From Gammaproteobacteria bacterium (lineage in GTDB: Bacteria; Pseudomonadota; Gammaproteobacteria; Pseudomonadales; Azotimanducaceae): a DNA stretch of 61,894 nucleotides. Position numbers and translations under genes: made by a program. Each line of letters starts with the position of its first letter. The stretch's first letter is position 1. Location of the stretch: positions 1 to 61,894 of the forward strand of contig JAAXKB010000009.1 in assembly GCA_012269545.1 (NCBI GenBank), given 5' to 3'. Below the pieces are notes generated by a model. That model was not told the origin of the DNA, searched no databases, and saw only the letters and a list, made by a program, of their open reading frames with translations. This document shows positions 45,555 through 54,576 of this stretch, in pieces.

Positions 45555-45759
45555 GGAATGATGTTCTTTTGTGCACAAATTACCGCTAACCGTGACCATG
45601 GTACCCGGTGAGAATTTTGGTAACAAAAGAAATACGGAAGGTAACGCAAATTGGCTTTTGTGAACCACCCTCTTCACCTAATGGTTGACCGCTGAGAAAG
45701 ATCAGGCAACGTAGGGAACTGTTCTGTTTGCTTCACCAATTCGAGGAATCTAAACCAGC

Positions 45760-47160
45760 ATGCCTGACTCTCAGAAAAGCGATCAAGCCGCGTCGAAACA
45801 ACGCTTGCAAGAAACTCTGGCCCGTTATGAGGAACTCGGGGTTCGGCAGGTCAAATTGGGGCTCACAGACATAGATGGCGTTATTCGCGGTAAATATGTC
45901 GGACTGCGTAAGTTTGCCAATCTGTTGACCAAACAAGGTGGTTTTTGCGACTGCGTCTTTGGATGGGATATGGATGACCAGCTATACGATGCCGGTGACT
46001 ACACTGGATGGCATAGTGGATTTCCAGACACGGGTTTTCGCCTGCAGGTGGAGACTGAGCGTTGGTTAGCCGAAGAACAATGCCCTTACTTTATTGCCGA
46101 ATTTGTAGAACGGGACGATAGCGATCATCCGCTTTGCCCACGCACTCGGCTGCGCTCAGTGTTGCAGCGCCTAGGGGATCAGGGCTTGAAAGCGCGTGCT
46201 GGATTTGAGTATGAGTTTTTTGTTTTCAATGAAACACCGCACACCGTGCGGGCGAAGGGTTATCGAAACCTAACACCGATCACGCCCGGAAACTTCGGTT
46301 ATTCGGTGTTGCGCACGTCGGCCCTAGGGTCCGAGTTTTCGCAGTTTATGAATTACTGCGCCGATATCGACTGTGAGCTTGAGGGCCTGCACTGCGAAAC
46401 GGGTCCAGGCGTTTGGGAAGCCGCGCTGGTTTCACAGGAGGGGCTGGAAGCAGCGGACCGAGCCTCGCTTTTTAAGACGTTGACCAAGGGTTACTTCCAG
46501 CGCCGGGAAATGCTTGCGACGTTCATGGCTAAGTGGTCGATGGACTATCCGGGTCAGAGCGGCCATTTGCACCTGAGCATCAGCGATCAAAATGGCACGA
46601 ACATCTTTTTTGACCCGGATGATGCAGAGGGTATCTCGCAAAAAATGCGCCAGTCCGTCGCGGGGTTACAACGTTACCTACCGGAATTTTTAGCCATGCT
46701 GGCACCAACGGTGAACAGCTATACCCGTCTGGTCAAAGGCGCATGGGCACCCACGGCTGCAACCTGGGGTATCGAAAACCGCACTGCGGCGATTCGCGTG
46801 ATACCGGGCGATGCACACAGTCAACGCATCGAAGTACGCGTGGGTGGCGCCGATGCAAACCCCTACTTAGTTCAAGCCGCTGCTTTGGCCGCGATGGAAA
46901 TCGGTATGAGCGAAGGCTTGTTGCCTGACGAACCGGTTGCCGGTAACGCTTATGAAGCAGAAGAGCATTTGGCCGCCACCTTCCATTTCGCTGCCGATTT
47001 GGGCTCAGCGGCAAATCGATTTGCTCAATCCAGCGCCGCTAAACGGTGTTTCGGAGAGGCCTTCGTAAATCATTTCGCCATGACGCGGCATTGGGAGGTG
47101 AGAGAGTACCACCGCACGATCAATAGCTGGCAGCTTGAGCGCTATTTTGAAATAGTTTAA
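45760..47160 (+). CDS. Glutamine-synthetase-family gamma-glutamyl ligase
   Basis: A 466-residue GS-fold enzyme. The N-terminal beta-grasp domain contains VKLGLTDIDGVIRGKYV. Catalytic-domain motifs are seen: AGFEYEFFVF, HCETGPGVWEA, QSGHLHLSISD, AWAPTAATWGIENRTAAIRV and RIEVRVGGADANPYL. The metal and ATP residues of GS appear intact. The divergent wording (DIDGVIRGKY, GPGVWE) fits gamma-glutamyl-amine ligases like PuuA or GlnA-like enzymes of amine catabolism rather than housekeeping GlnA. A glutamine amidotransferase-fold hydrolase follows 30 bases later, as in the Puu-type pathway, where PuuD removes the glutamyl group. Confidence 0.87.
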   Translation: MPDSQKSDQAASKQRLQETLARYEELGVRQVKLGLTDIDGVIRGKYVGLRKFANLLTKQGGFCDCVFGWDMDDQLYDAGDYTGWHSGFPDTGFRLQVETERWLAEEQCPYFIAEFVERDDSDHPLCPRTRLRSVLQRLGDQGLKARAGFEYEFFVFNETPHTVRAKGYRNLTPITPGNFGYSVLRTSALGSEFSQFMNYCADIDCELEGLHCETGPGVWEAALVSQEGLEAADRASLFKTLTKGYFQRREMLATFMAKWSMDYPGQSGHLHLSISDQNGTNIFFDPDDAEGISQKMRQSVAGLQRYLPEFLAMLAPTVNSYTRLVKGAWAPTAATWGIENRTAAIRVIPGDAHSQRIEVRVGGADANPYLVQAAALAAMEIGMSEGLLPDEPVAGNAYEAEEHLAATFHFAADLGSAANRFAQSSAAKRCFGEAFVNHFAMTRHWEVREYHRTINSWQLERYFEIV

Positions 47161-47190
47161 GCCGAAAAGAAGAAGCGGCAGCAAAACGAA

Positions 47191-47946
47191 ATGACATTAC
47201 ACCTTGGCATTTTACAAACAGATTCGGTTCTTGAAGATCTGCAGCCTCGCTTCGGCGACTATCCGAGCATGTTTGAACAGCTTTTTCGCGCCGAGGAACC
47301 GACCATTACCGTGACAACCTATGATGTGCGGCGCGCACTACCCAAGACCTCGGTCTGCGATGCCTATCTGATCACTGGCTGCAAGCTAAGCGTCTACGAT
47401 GACCTGCCCTGGATTCGTGATCTTGCCGACTTTGTTGGTCGCGCGATCGCTGATAAAAGAAAAATTCTTGGTATTTGTTTTGGCCATCAACTCATTGCCC
47501 ATTTTTTTGGCGGGCATGTTGCCCCGGCACCAGTAGGTTGGGCGGTGGGAGTGCAAAGCAGTGACCTAGTGAAAACCACCCCTTGGATGGAGGTGGCGGG
47601 TAAACCCCCGAAGCAACTTCATTTGGTATCCAGTCACAAAGATCAGGTTGAGCGGCTTCCCGACGGCGCGGAGGTTTTCGCTCGCAGCGACTTTTGTCCG
47701 ATATCGGGGTTCACCCTTGGCGATGAAGTGTTGACGATTCAAGGTCACCCGGAACTCAGCACCGAGTACTCAGAAGCTCTTATGGGGGTGCGGCGCGAAT
47801 TGTTGGGCGAAAATGTTTATCGAAACGGTATGGAAAGCCTGCAGCAGCGAACAGACGAGAGGCTATTCACTCAGTGGATGCTGGCGTTCCTGCGCGATTC
47901 ATCTGCCGCGACAACCGAACCGATCGAGAGTTCAACTCGTGGCTAA
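47191..47946 (+). CDS. Class I glutamine amidotransferase-fold protein
   Basis: A 251-residue GATase1-fold protein. The nucleophile is Cys96 in LGICFGHQLIAHFFGG. The His-Glu pair is at residues 186 and 188 in IQGHPELSTEYS. The triad is complete, so it is likely active on gamma-glutamyl amides. It resembles stand-alone GMP-synthase-like GATases. Next to a GS-like ligase it may hydrolyse the gamma-glutamyl product or supply ammonia. The next gene begins inside its last codons. Confidence 0.85.
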   Translation: MTLHLGILQTDSVLEDLQPRFGDYPSMFEQLFRAEEPTITVTTYDVRRALPKTSVCDAYLITGCKLSVYDDLPWIRDLADFVGRAIADKRKILGICFGHQLIAHFFGGHVAPAPVGWAVGVQSSDLVKTTPWMEVAGKPPKQLHLVSSHKDQVERLPDGAEVFARSDFCPISGFTLGDEVLTIQGHPELSTEYSEALMGVRRELLGENVYRNGMESLQQRTDERLFTQWMLAFLRDSSAATTEPIESSTRG

Positions 47947-48373
47947 GCCTCCGCCTGGCTTTGCTCGCTTCCTGGTGCGTGCTGCCCGGTTGCTGAAAAA
48001 CCCCGGCTTGCTCAAGCAACTACTGGCTCGGGCTGTTGGCAAGTTAAGCCGCGCCGAAAATGGCCCATTGGCCGAGGTGAAAGAACAGCTGCAGCGAATG
48101 ATCGCACTAGTGAAAGCCTACGTGGCCGGCGATTACCGGTCGGTTTCCACTCAAACAATCGTGACCGTGGTTGCGGCTGTTTTGTATTTTGTTGTGCCCT
48201 TTGATGCCGTGCCGGATTTTCTCTTCGGGTGGGGCTTGGTGGATGATGCCGCTGTTTTGAGTTTCGTGGCGGCTCAGATCGCAGGTGAGCTGGATGCTTT
48301 CGCCGAGTGGCAAAAAGCGCAGGCGAACGATGACAACCTACCCACTGCCCCGACTAACGATGAAGACCATTAA
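47939..48373 (+). CDS. DUF1232 (YkvA) membrane protein
   Basis: A 144-residue protein with a DUF1232 core at about residues 65-110: IVTVVAAVLYFVVPFDAVPDFLFGWG, with the family signature P-x-D-x-x-P-D and one or two membrane helices. Function unknown; the family is widespread. The GTG at 47939 overlaps the previous stop by eight bases. An acidic tail (NDEDH) ends it. The frame is open upstream, but that part lies in the amidotransferase gene. Confidence 0.8.
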   Translation: MAKPPPGFARFLVRAARLLKNPGLLKQLLARAVGKLSRAENGPLAEVKEQLQRMIALVKAYVAGDYRSVSTQTIVTVVAAVLYFVVPFDAVPDFLFGWGLVDDAAVLSFVAAQIAGELDAFAEWQKAQANDDNLPTAPTNDEDH

Positions 48374-49184
48374 TTTGAGTCAGCCAAAACGGCTCCGTTT
48401 TTGTTGGCAGGCTACTCGGCGAGTATCCGGGCTTTTGCTGCTATCGGTAATGCTGTTGATGGGCCACGGTCACGTGCGTGGGGCCGAGATTCCCAGTAAG
48501 GACCTTAGCCTTGCTTATCGAGTGTATGTATTTGGACTACCTACATGGCTCGATGCCACCGTGCATGTCAGGTTTGCCAACGAGCGAGTGACTATGCACA
48601 GCGAGTTGAACAACTGGATTTTCAGTAACAACCATCAGACCGAGTTCAGCCTCACTGACTGTCGCTATCGCCCCCTGAGGTACCGCAATTATGGGTTTAG
48701 TCCGGGCTGGCGGTTCGACGACACGTTGCAATATGACTGGCAAAGCGGTGTCGCGCGCTATCAGGGAAATTTGCAGCGTCCGGGTGAAACCGAAGCGACC
48801 TATCAGGAACTGGAGCACTCGCTGAGCGACCCTGAGAGCTACGGACAATACGTCGATAAGCTCTCTCAATTCTTCGTTATTGGTTGTCACTTTGGTGAGC
48901 ACAACGACGCGTCGCCGCTCCGACTGAACTATTTGGATGACACCTTGGGTCGCTATCGGATGAACCTGATTCCCAGCGAAAAGGCAATAAAAGTGGCCGG
49001 CAGCTCCTATGACACAATTAGGCTGGAGTCTGAGCCCTATGAAGCAACGCCCGGGAGCATTCACCGACGCGTTAACTATTGGTTAGCCCCCCAGTTGGGT
49101 TACCTCCCTGTGCAGGTCAAAACCAAACTCGGTCGCCTGCCATTGACGGTTCGTTTGATCGCTGTGAGCGTAGAGGACGAATAG
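48360..49184 (+). CDS. DUF3108 exported protein
   Basis: A 274-residue protein. A basic N-terminus and hydrophobic signal (LLLLSVMLLMGHGHVRGAE) precede a beta-rich domain with YRVYVFGLPTWLDATVHVRF and RRVNYWLAPQLGYLPVQVK, typical of DUF3108 periplasmic proteins. Family function is unknown; it has a lipocalin-like appearance. The ATG at 48360 overlaps the DUF1232 stop by 14 bases. It ends the four-gene unit. Confidence 0.78.
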   Translation: MKTINLSQPKRLRFCWQATRRVSGLLLLSVMLLMGHGHVRGAEIPSKDLSLAYRVYVFGLPTWLDATVHVRFANERVTMHSELNNWIFSNNHQTEFSLTDCRYRPLRYRNYGFSPGWRFDDTLQYDWQSGVARYQGNLQRPGETEATYQELEHSLSDPESYGQYVDKLSQFFVIGCHFGEHNDASPLRLNYLDDTLGRYRMNLIPSEKAIKVAGSSYDTIRLESEPYEATPGSIHRRVNYWLAPQLGYLPVQVKTKLGRLPLTVRLIAVSVEDE

Positions 49185-49269
49185 TCTGCAGCATCGGTAT
49201 TTTGCGCATTAGACCTAGTTAGAGAATTACGCCACTATTTAAACGCTTAGCAGTCGCGGGCAAGGGGAT

Positions 49270-49289
49270 CTCCCGGCTGCAGGCGGGAG
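49270..49289 (+). other. Leader hairpin before the acyl-CoA ligase
   Basis: CTCCCG (49270-49275) pairs with CGGGAG (49284-49289) over an 8-base loop, 32 bases before the start codon. There is no T run. The right arm contains GGGAG, which could mimic a ribosome binding site, but the real one (GGGAGGAG) lies further downstream. Confidence 0.35.
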
Positions 49290-49321
49290 GATTTAGGGGG
49301 CGTAACAAGTGGGAGGAGACT

Positions 49322-50932
49322 ATGGATTTTCATTTTGCGACTGCGTGGGAAAGGGTGGCCGATAAATATCCCAACCGCTTGGCGACAATTTCAGATAATC
49401 AGCCACTGCCTTGGGCAGAGTTCGAACGGCGGGCTTCGTGCATTGCCAGTTTGCTTGAGAAATATGGGCTTAGGCCGGGTTCTAAGGCGGGCCTGTACTT
49501 GCATAACAGTAGCGAGTACCAAGAAGCACAATTCGGCATTTTTAAAATCGGCGGCTGTCCAATCAACGTCAATTACCGCTACAAGTCAGACGAACTGGTC
49601 TACCTGTTAGAAAACAGCGATGCGGAAGCGGTATTTTTCCAGTCTTGCTACGCGATGCGTATCTGGGAAATCCGCGAACGACTCCCAAAGGTCAAGCTGT
49701 TTATTCAAATTGATGACAACACTGAAGCCTTGCTGAAAGACGCTGAAGATTACGAGCGAGCGATACGCTCCCACAAGCCGTTACCGCGACGACCTCAGAA
49801 CCCAGAGGATGTGTACATGCTGTATACCGGCGGTACTACCGGCTTACCCAAGGGAGTGATGTATCCCCAAGGCGCCTTCGCGGAATTTTTCTTGGCAATG
49901 GGTGCCGCTGGCCGGGAGCTAACCCCGCCGGAAAACATGGCGGCTTATGACGAATTTTTGGAACAAATAGCTGAACCTCCTGTCTCACTGCCAGCTTGTC
50001 CGTTGATGCATGGCACAGGGGTTTGGCTAGGCAGTTTCGCGCCCTTGTTGGTTGGCGGCACGGTCGTCACTACGTCAAAGCTGGGCTTGAATCCCGATAC
50101 CTTGTTGACCATGGTGAATGATCATCAGGTAACCGATTTGGTGATCGTGGGCGATGCCTTTGCCCGACCGATTTTGGCGGCATTGGATGAGGCAGAAAAG
50201 CGCGGCACGCCCTACCAAATTGAATCCCTCAAACAGATCACCTCCAGTGGCGTGATGTGGAGCCAAGAGATTAAGCAGGGCTTGCTGCGTCATCACGACA
50301 TGGTGCTTGCTGATGTGATGGGTTCTACCGAGGGCGGTATGGGTAGCTCCGTGATGACGCGAGAGGCGGTCGCCAGCACGGCTAAATTTGAACTCAATGA
50401 AGGCGTTGCCGTGATTACCGATGATGATCGTTTCGTGACGCCGGGCTCAGGGGAAATGGGCAAGGTGGCTACCTCGGCCTTCGTTCCGTTGGGGTATTAC
50501 AAAGATCCGGAAAAGTCAGCGGCCACCTTCCGCGAGGTTGAGGGTGTGCGTTACAGCTTTCCCGGTGACTACGCGACGGTAGAGTCCGATGGCACCATTA
50601 CCCTGCTGGGCCGAGGCAGCGTATGCATCAATACTGGCGGTGAAAAAGTCTTCCCCGAAGAAGTGGAAGAGGCGGTGAAGCGCCATGAACTGGTGGAAGA
50701 CTGCTTGGTCGTGGGCTTGCCCGATGAGCGGTTTGGTGAGCGCGTGGTCGCTGTTACGTCATTGCGCGATGGCACCAGCGTCAGCCAGGATGATGTCATT
50801 GCTGCTACGGCGGAACATCTGGCGGGTTACAAACTGCCAAGACAGATTCTGCTGGTTGATCAGGTGCGGCGCGCACCAAATGGCAAGGCCGACTATAAAT
50901 GGGCAAAAGCATTCGCTGAACAAAACCAATAG
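49322..50932 (+). CDS. Acyl-CoA synthetase (FadD-like ligase)
   Basis: A 536-residue AMP-forming ligase. The P-loop is MLYTGGTTGLPKGVMYP, then LMHGTGVWLGSFAPLL, SSGVMWSQEIKQ, GSTEGGMGSSV, the hinge PGDYATVESDG and the late GRGSVCINTGGEKVFPEEVE. The C-terminal catalytic Lys is in RAPNGKADYKWAK. The wording resembles FadD3-like ligases that activate ring-derived or short cyclic acids, though substrate cannot be fixed. GGGAGGAG gives a strong start at 49322. A CoA-transferase gene follows in the same direction after 45 bases. Confidence 0.87.
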   Translation: MDFHFATAWERVADKYPNRLATISDNQPLPWAEFERRASCIASLLEKYGLRPGSKAGLYLHNSSEYQEAQFGIFKIGGCPINVNYRYKSDELVYLLENSDAEAVFFQSCYAMRIWEIRERLPKVKLFIQIDDNTEALLKDAEDYERAIRSHKPLPRRPQNPEDVYMLYTGGTTGLPKGVMYPQGAFAEFFLAMGAAGRELTPPENMAAYDEFLEQIAEPPVSLPACPLMHGTGVWLGSFAPLLVGGTVVTTSKLGLNPDTLLTMVNDHQVTDLVIVGDAFARPILAALDEAEKRGTPYQIESLKQITSSGVMWSQEIKQGLLRHHDMVLADVMGSTEGGMGSSVMTREAVASTAKFELNEGVAVITDDDRFVTPGSGEMGKVATSAFVPLGYYKDPEKSAATFREVEGVRYSFPGDYATVESDGTITLLGRGSVCINTGGEKVFPEEVEEAVKRHELVEDCLVVGLPDERFGERVVAVTSLRDGTSVSQDDVIAATAEHLAGYKLPRQILLVDQVRRAPNGKADYKWAKAFAEQNQ

Positions 50933-50977
50933 CGTTCAACGGTGCCGAGAAGCGAAAAGATGCACAGAGGGTGATCT

Positions 50978-52192
50978 ATGACAAAAGAACAACAGTTGGG
51001 TCCGTTAGCCGGTGTCCGCATCGTCGATCTCACCAGCATGATATCCGGCCCAGTGGCGACGATGATGCTGGCGGACCAAGGTGCAGATGTCATCAAGGTT
51101 GAGGCCCTAGACGGCGACTTGGTGCGTGGCGCAGGCGCAACACGTGCAGGTATTACATCGACCTTTATCTCGTCCAATCGCTCCAAGCGCGCGCTGGCTG
51201 TTGATCTGAAGACCACTGCTGGGGTCGAGGCGTTAAAGAAACTGCTGCAAACCGCGGATGTGATGGTGCAGAACTTCCGCCCGGGAGCAATCGAGCGCAT
51301 GGGTTTTGGCGAAGACGTCGTGCGGGCGCTGAGGGATGACATCATTTACGTGTCAATCAGCGGTTTTGGTGACAACGGGCCCTATGCGCATCAGCGCGTT
51401 TATGATCCGGTGATACAAGCTCTTTCCGGGTTGGCCGCTATTCAGGCCGACGGAGAAACCGGGCGGCCGAAAATGATTCGCACCATCATCCCGGACAAAA
51501 CCACCGCTGTGACTGCGGCTCAGGCCATTACTGCTGCTTTATTCTCCAGAGAGCGTACCGGTAAGGGTCAGCATATCCGGCTGGCGATGCTCGATACTAT
51601 GGTGGCCTACCTGTGGCCGGAAGGCATGGGGGGCTTCACTCTGGTCGGTAAGGAAGTCAAAAATGCTCGGGCGCAACTGTCGCCGGATCTGATCTTTAAA
51701 ACCCAAGATGGTTACATCACGGCAGGTGCCATGAGCAACAAAGAATGGCGCGGCATGTGTGCGGCGTTGGGGCATTTGGAATGGCTGGAAGATCCGCGTT
51801 TTCTGACTGTAAATGATCGAGCCGTTAATGCGACGGCTAGAATTTCAATGACCGGTGAAGTGCTGGCTACCAACACATCGGCTTATTGGTTGGAACGTCT
51901 TGATGCAGAGGGTGTTCCCTCGGCCCCAGTGCTGTCCCGAGAAGAAGTGATTACGCACCCTCAGATACGGGCGAATGACCTGATTCACGAATACGATCAC
52001 CCCATTGCAGGGCGCATCCGACAACCCCGGCCAGCCGCTCGCTTTGATCAAACGCCCTCAGGCATTCAGAGACCAGCTCCAGGTTTGGGAGAACACAGCA
52101 GCGAAATATTGGCAGAACTGGGGTACAGCAACGAGCAAATCGAGACTCTGATCAGTCAAGGTGTGATCGGCGTGATGACTCCGTCTGAATAG
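50978..52192 (+). CDS. CaiB/BaiF-family (class III) CoA-transferase
   Basis: A 404-residue CoA-transferase. GVRIVDLTSMISGPVATMMLADQGADVIKVE opens the family fold. The catalytic Asp is in YDPVIQALSGLAAIQ. TSTFISSNRSKRALAVDL and NFRPGAIERMGFG are further family segments. It moves CoA between carboxylic acids; the partner is unknown. Together with the ligase it forms an activation pair for an organic acid. It converges on the sigma/anti-sigma unit. Confidence 0.92.
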   Translation: MTKEQQLGPLAGVRIVDLTSMISGPVATMMLADQGADVIKVEALDGDLVRGAGATRAGITSTFISSNRSKRALAVDLKTTAGVEALKKLLQTADVMVQNFRPGAIERMGFGEDVVRALRDDIIYVSISGFGDNGPYAHQRVYDPVIQALSGLAAIQADGETGRPKMIRTIIPDKTTAVTAAQAITAALFSRERTGKGQHIRLAMLDTMVAYLWPEGMGGFTLVGKEVKNARAQLSPDLIFKTQDGYITAGAMSNKEWRGMCAALGHLEWLEDPRFLTVNDRAVNATARISMTGEVLATNTSAYWLERLDAEGVPSAPVLSREEVITHPQIRANDLIHEYDHPIAGRIRQPRPAARFDQTPSGIQRPAPGLGEHSSEILAELGYSNEQIETLISQGVIGVMTPSE

Positions 52193-52228
52193 CGGCGTCA
52201 TCCTAGGTTTTTCCGTCTGCTGTAGGAT

Positions 52229-53905
52229 CTAAGCGACAGTTACGTCGTTACTGCTTCTGCGATGAAGCCAAAACTGCACCATCAGCCCCAGACCTAGAAT
52301 CGTAGCCAGCAGGTTTATCACGCCGCCAAGAAACGGCAGATTTATCGCGACGGTCACTATGATCAGACCCACGAACAAGGCTGAGGCTAAACCCGGGTCA
52401 TCACTCCGACTCGCCAGTACCGAACGGCCGACGAGATGAGCAATAACGATTTTGGCCAGATACCAAGCGGTAAGCCAAGCCATTATCGTAATGAAGGAAA
52501 GAGGTAAGCCAACAACGGTGATGGCGATGATAATGGCCGCGATCGGTACGGTGATGAGCACCAGAAAGCCGAGTCCGGCGGTGGTTATGCTTTCTTTGCC
52601 ACCGCCAAGTTCGATTCGGCCAAGGCCTGGGGTTAGGGAAAACACTAACCAGCCGACAACGAAGGCCCCGACAAACCACAGTAATTCCCATAGATAAAAA
52701 CTGTGGGACTCGAAGCGGCTGCGAGCCGGAAAATTTCGAGGCTTGCCTTGATAGTCGATTTCACCCCGAATGGTCACGTTGTCGCCAAGCACTAGGCCGT
52801 CTTTGGACGCAGTGCGATAGGTAATGTTTCCCCCGACCAAGGTGTTTTCGAGCAGGCTGATGTGTTTTGTTCCGATGTTGAGATCTCCGCCTATCTCACC
52901 GGATAAAACGGCGCGTTCGGCGGCCACAAGCATGTCCTTGCCGACCTTGGCCTCCACGGCAATCGAATTGCCGAAACTGGCGAGGTTGCCCCGAATCTCG
53001 CTCTTTGAATCCAATTTAACCGTATCGCCTGCAAGCCAAAGATCACCCGCAACTTTCGCATCCTCGAAGACTACGGAGTCGCCAAGGCTGATTATCGTCC
53101 CGCCAATGCTTCCACTAATCGTCACATTATCGGCGAGAGTGATTAGGTTGCCGGAGATGTCCCCGGTCACTTCCACATCTTCCGCAGCTATAAACAAGCT
53201 GCCTTTGATGTCGCCATGAACCGTCGCGTCCTTAGTGGTGATAAGTAAAGTGTCGTCGATGCTCTTGGATGCTGCCACGATTACGGGGTCCTCCTGCTGG
53301 ATAATTTGTAAGGCCTGGCCGGCGGACGGGAGAGCGGTCATGGTGACGCCAATACTAAGGGTTAACAAAACCGTTGGAATGGCACGGGACTTGGGCCAGA
53401 TACTGCGTAATCCAAGGAGCGACAGCAAACCGATGACAGTGATGATCAAGGCCAAGTGATTGTTGAACATGTCGAGTCCTTCCTCTTGAAAAAATAGAAA
53501 TATCCGATTTGTCAGTGTGTAGACGCTTGGTGCCCAGGTTGACGCGGCCCACGCAAGAGCACTGAAAATCATTTCCTCGAACAGTGCTTTCCAAGACCAT
53601 TGCACCAGTGCTGTGGTTAACATCACTGCGATGGTCGCTAGGGTGGCGTCACGTAATCGCCTATTGGGCTGTAAGCGACTTTTTGGTGTTTCGATGGACG
53701 CGTGCACGACCGCTAAGGCGAAGGCATCTGAGAGGCCTTGGGCTTCCTGTCTGAGTTTTGTGACCGAGTCCTGGCAGGTTGCGCAGGTTGTTAAGTGCTC
53801 GTGCACGGCGCTCCATTCGTCCGCGCCTGTCTCCTGACTGAGAGGATTTCGGTCGAGTGCTTCTTCGGCGTACATCATTAAGTTCAGTTCTGTCGGATGG
53901 TTCAC
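52229..53905 (-). CDS. Fusion of zf-HC2 anti-sigma motif, membrane segments and bactofilin-like beta-helix
   Basis: A 558-residue protein. The N-terminus has the anti-sigma zinc motif HLTTCATC (His37, Cys41, Cys44). Three hydrophobic segments follow at about residues 85-190. Residues ~215-375 are a beta-helix of about 18-residue repeats, such as TVHGDIKGSLFIAAEDVEVTG and VTISGSIGGTIISLGDSV, like bactofilins. The last 160 residues hold four or five membrane helices. The gene overlaps the ECF sigma gene by four bases (ATGA), so it is very likely its membrane anti-sigma factor. The repeats, by topology, could sense cell-wall or envelope state. Confidence 0.82.
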   Translation of the reverse strand: MNHPTELNLMMYAEEALDRNPLSQETGADEWSAVHEHLTTCATCQDSVTKLRQEAQGLSDAFALAVVHASIETPKSRLQPNRRLRDATLATIAVMLTTALVQWSWKALFEEMIFSALAWAASTWAPSVYTLTNRIFLFFQEEGLDMFNNHLALIITVIGLLSLLGLRSIWPKSRAIPTVLLTLSIGVTMTALPSAGQALQIIQQEDPVIVAASKSIDDTLLITTKDATVHGDIKGSLFIAAEDVEVTGDISGNLITLADNVTISGSIGGTIISLGDSVVFEDAKVAGDLWLAGDTVKLDSKSEIRGNLASFGNSIAVEAKVGKDMLVAAERAVLSGEIGGDLNIGTKHISLLENTLVGGNITYRTASKDGLVLGDNVTIRGEIDYQGKPRNFPARSRFESHSFYLWELLWFVGAFVVGWLVFSLTPGLGRIELGGGKESITTAGLGFLVLITVPIAAIIIAITVVGLPLSFITIMAWLTAWYLAKIVIAHLVGRSVLASRSDDPGLASALFVGLIIVTVAINLPFLGGVINLLATILGLGLMVQFWLHRRSSNDVTVA

Positions 53906-54444
53906 TCAACACCTCTGGTTAGAGCCCTTACGTTTATAGGTTGTTGTAGGCAGCGTCGGAGCTGCTGCTTTGCGCGAAGCAATAAAATGCCCACATGGTT
54001 TCGGTTGGTGCCGAGCAAGATGGCGATCTCGCCGTAACTCAGGTGAACTAAGTACGCTAAGACAAGGGGCACGCGATATTTTTCCGGCAGTGCGTCTATG
54101 GCAGCGTTTAGCTGAGCTTGGGTTTCGGCAGCAATCAACACATCAACGACCAGAGGTTCAGGCGTTTCCAGACGGTCAACGTCTGGGTTTGATTCCGCGT
54201 GAATGTCCTCCCAGCGACCCGCTTGCCGCAGTTTGTCCAGGCAGTGATGATGCGCAATGGTCGCTATCCAATGCCAAAACGGGCGGACAGGTTGGTAGTG
54301 TCGGAATGATTTGTAGGCCCGCGCGAAAGTCTCCTGCGCGGCATCTTCAGCACATTCGTGGGTCAGCAAAAACCGACGGCACAGGGCGAATACCCGTGGG
54401 TAGTACTCTCGATAGAGAATCTCAAATGCACCGCTGTCTGCCAT
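53902..54444 (-). CDS. ECF-type RNA polymerase sigma factor
   Basis: A 180-residue sigma-70 group 4 factor. Region 2 is ILYREYYPRVFALCRRFL through AEDAAQETFARAYKSFRHY and FWHWIATIAHHHCLDKLR. Region 4 is LPEKYRVPLVLAYLVHLSYGEIAILLG, with the recognition helix region TNRNHVGILLLRAKQQLR. The start at 54444 (MADSGAFEIL) is preferred to a TTG at 54486, though neither has a strong ribosome site. It precedes and overlaps the bactofilin-like anti-sigma gene. A target promoter is probably its own; none is obvious by eye. Confidence 0.9.
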   Translation of the reverse strand: MADSGAFEILYREYYPRVFALCRRFLLTHECAEDAAQETFARAYKSFRHYQPVRPFWHWIATIAHHHCLDKLRQAGRWEDIHAESNPDVDRLETPEPLVVDVLIAAETQAQLNAAIDALPEKYRVPLVLAYLVHLSYGEIAILLGTNRNHVGILLLRAKQQLRRCLQQPINVRALTRGVE

Positions 54445-54576
54445 AAATATTCCCGGACGCTCAGAGAGTGATACGCCCAGCAACAACAGTTATTACGGTT
54501 TTGATTGCCGCGGAGAGAACTTTTTAGGGAAAAGATTGAGAACAGTGACGCGGTTCACGTTATGTGAATCAAGAGG

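Larger units (their letters stand above)
45139..45759. other. 621-bp AT-rich gap with DnaA-box-like sequences
   Basis: No gene is supported; short frames on both strands are not protein-like. It holds a consensus DnaA box TTATCCACA (45546-45554), a box-consensus TTATGCACA (45358-45366), a one-mismatch TTATCCTCA (45534-45542), a 12-bp palindrome TTTGTGCACAAA (45568-45579) and a 9-bp inverted repeat around the first box. It should also carry the promoter of the glutamine-synthetase-like gene. Confidence 0.5.

Noticed and set aside
45358-45576. Small gene of 72 codons in the gap, minus strand
   Set aside because: No ribosome binding site, odd composition, and the frame overlaps the DnaA-box region.
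45139-45759. Chromosomal replication origin
   Set aside because: DnaA-box matches and AT-rich sequence are present, but dnaA, dnaN, mnmG, parAB or other usual neighbours are absent and no array of 13-mers is seen.
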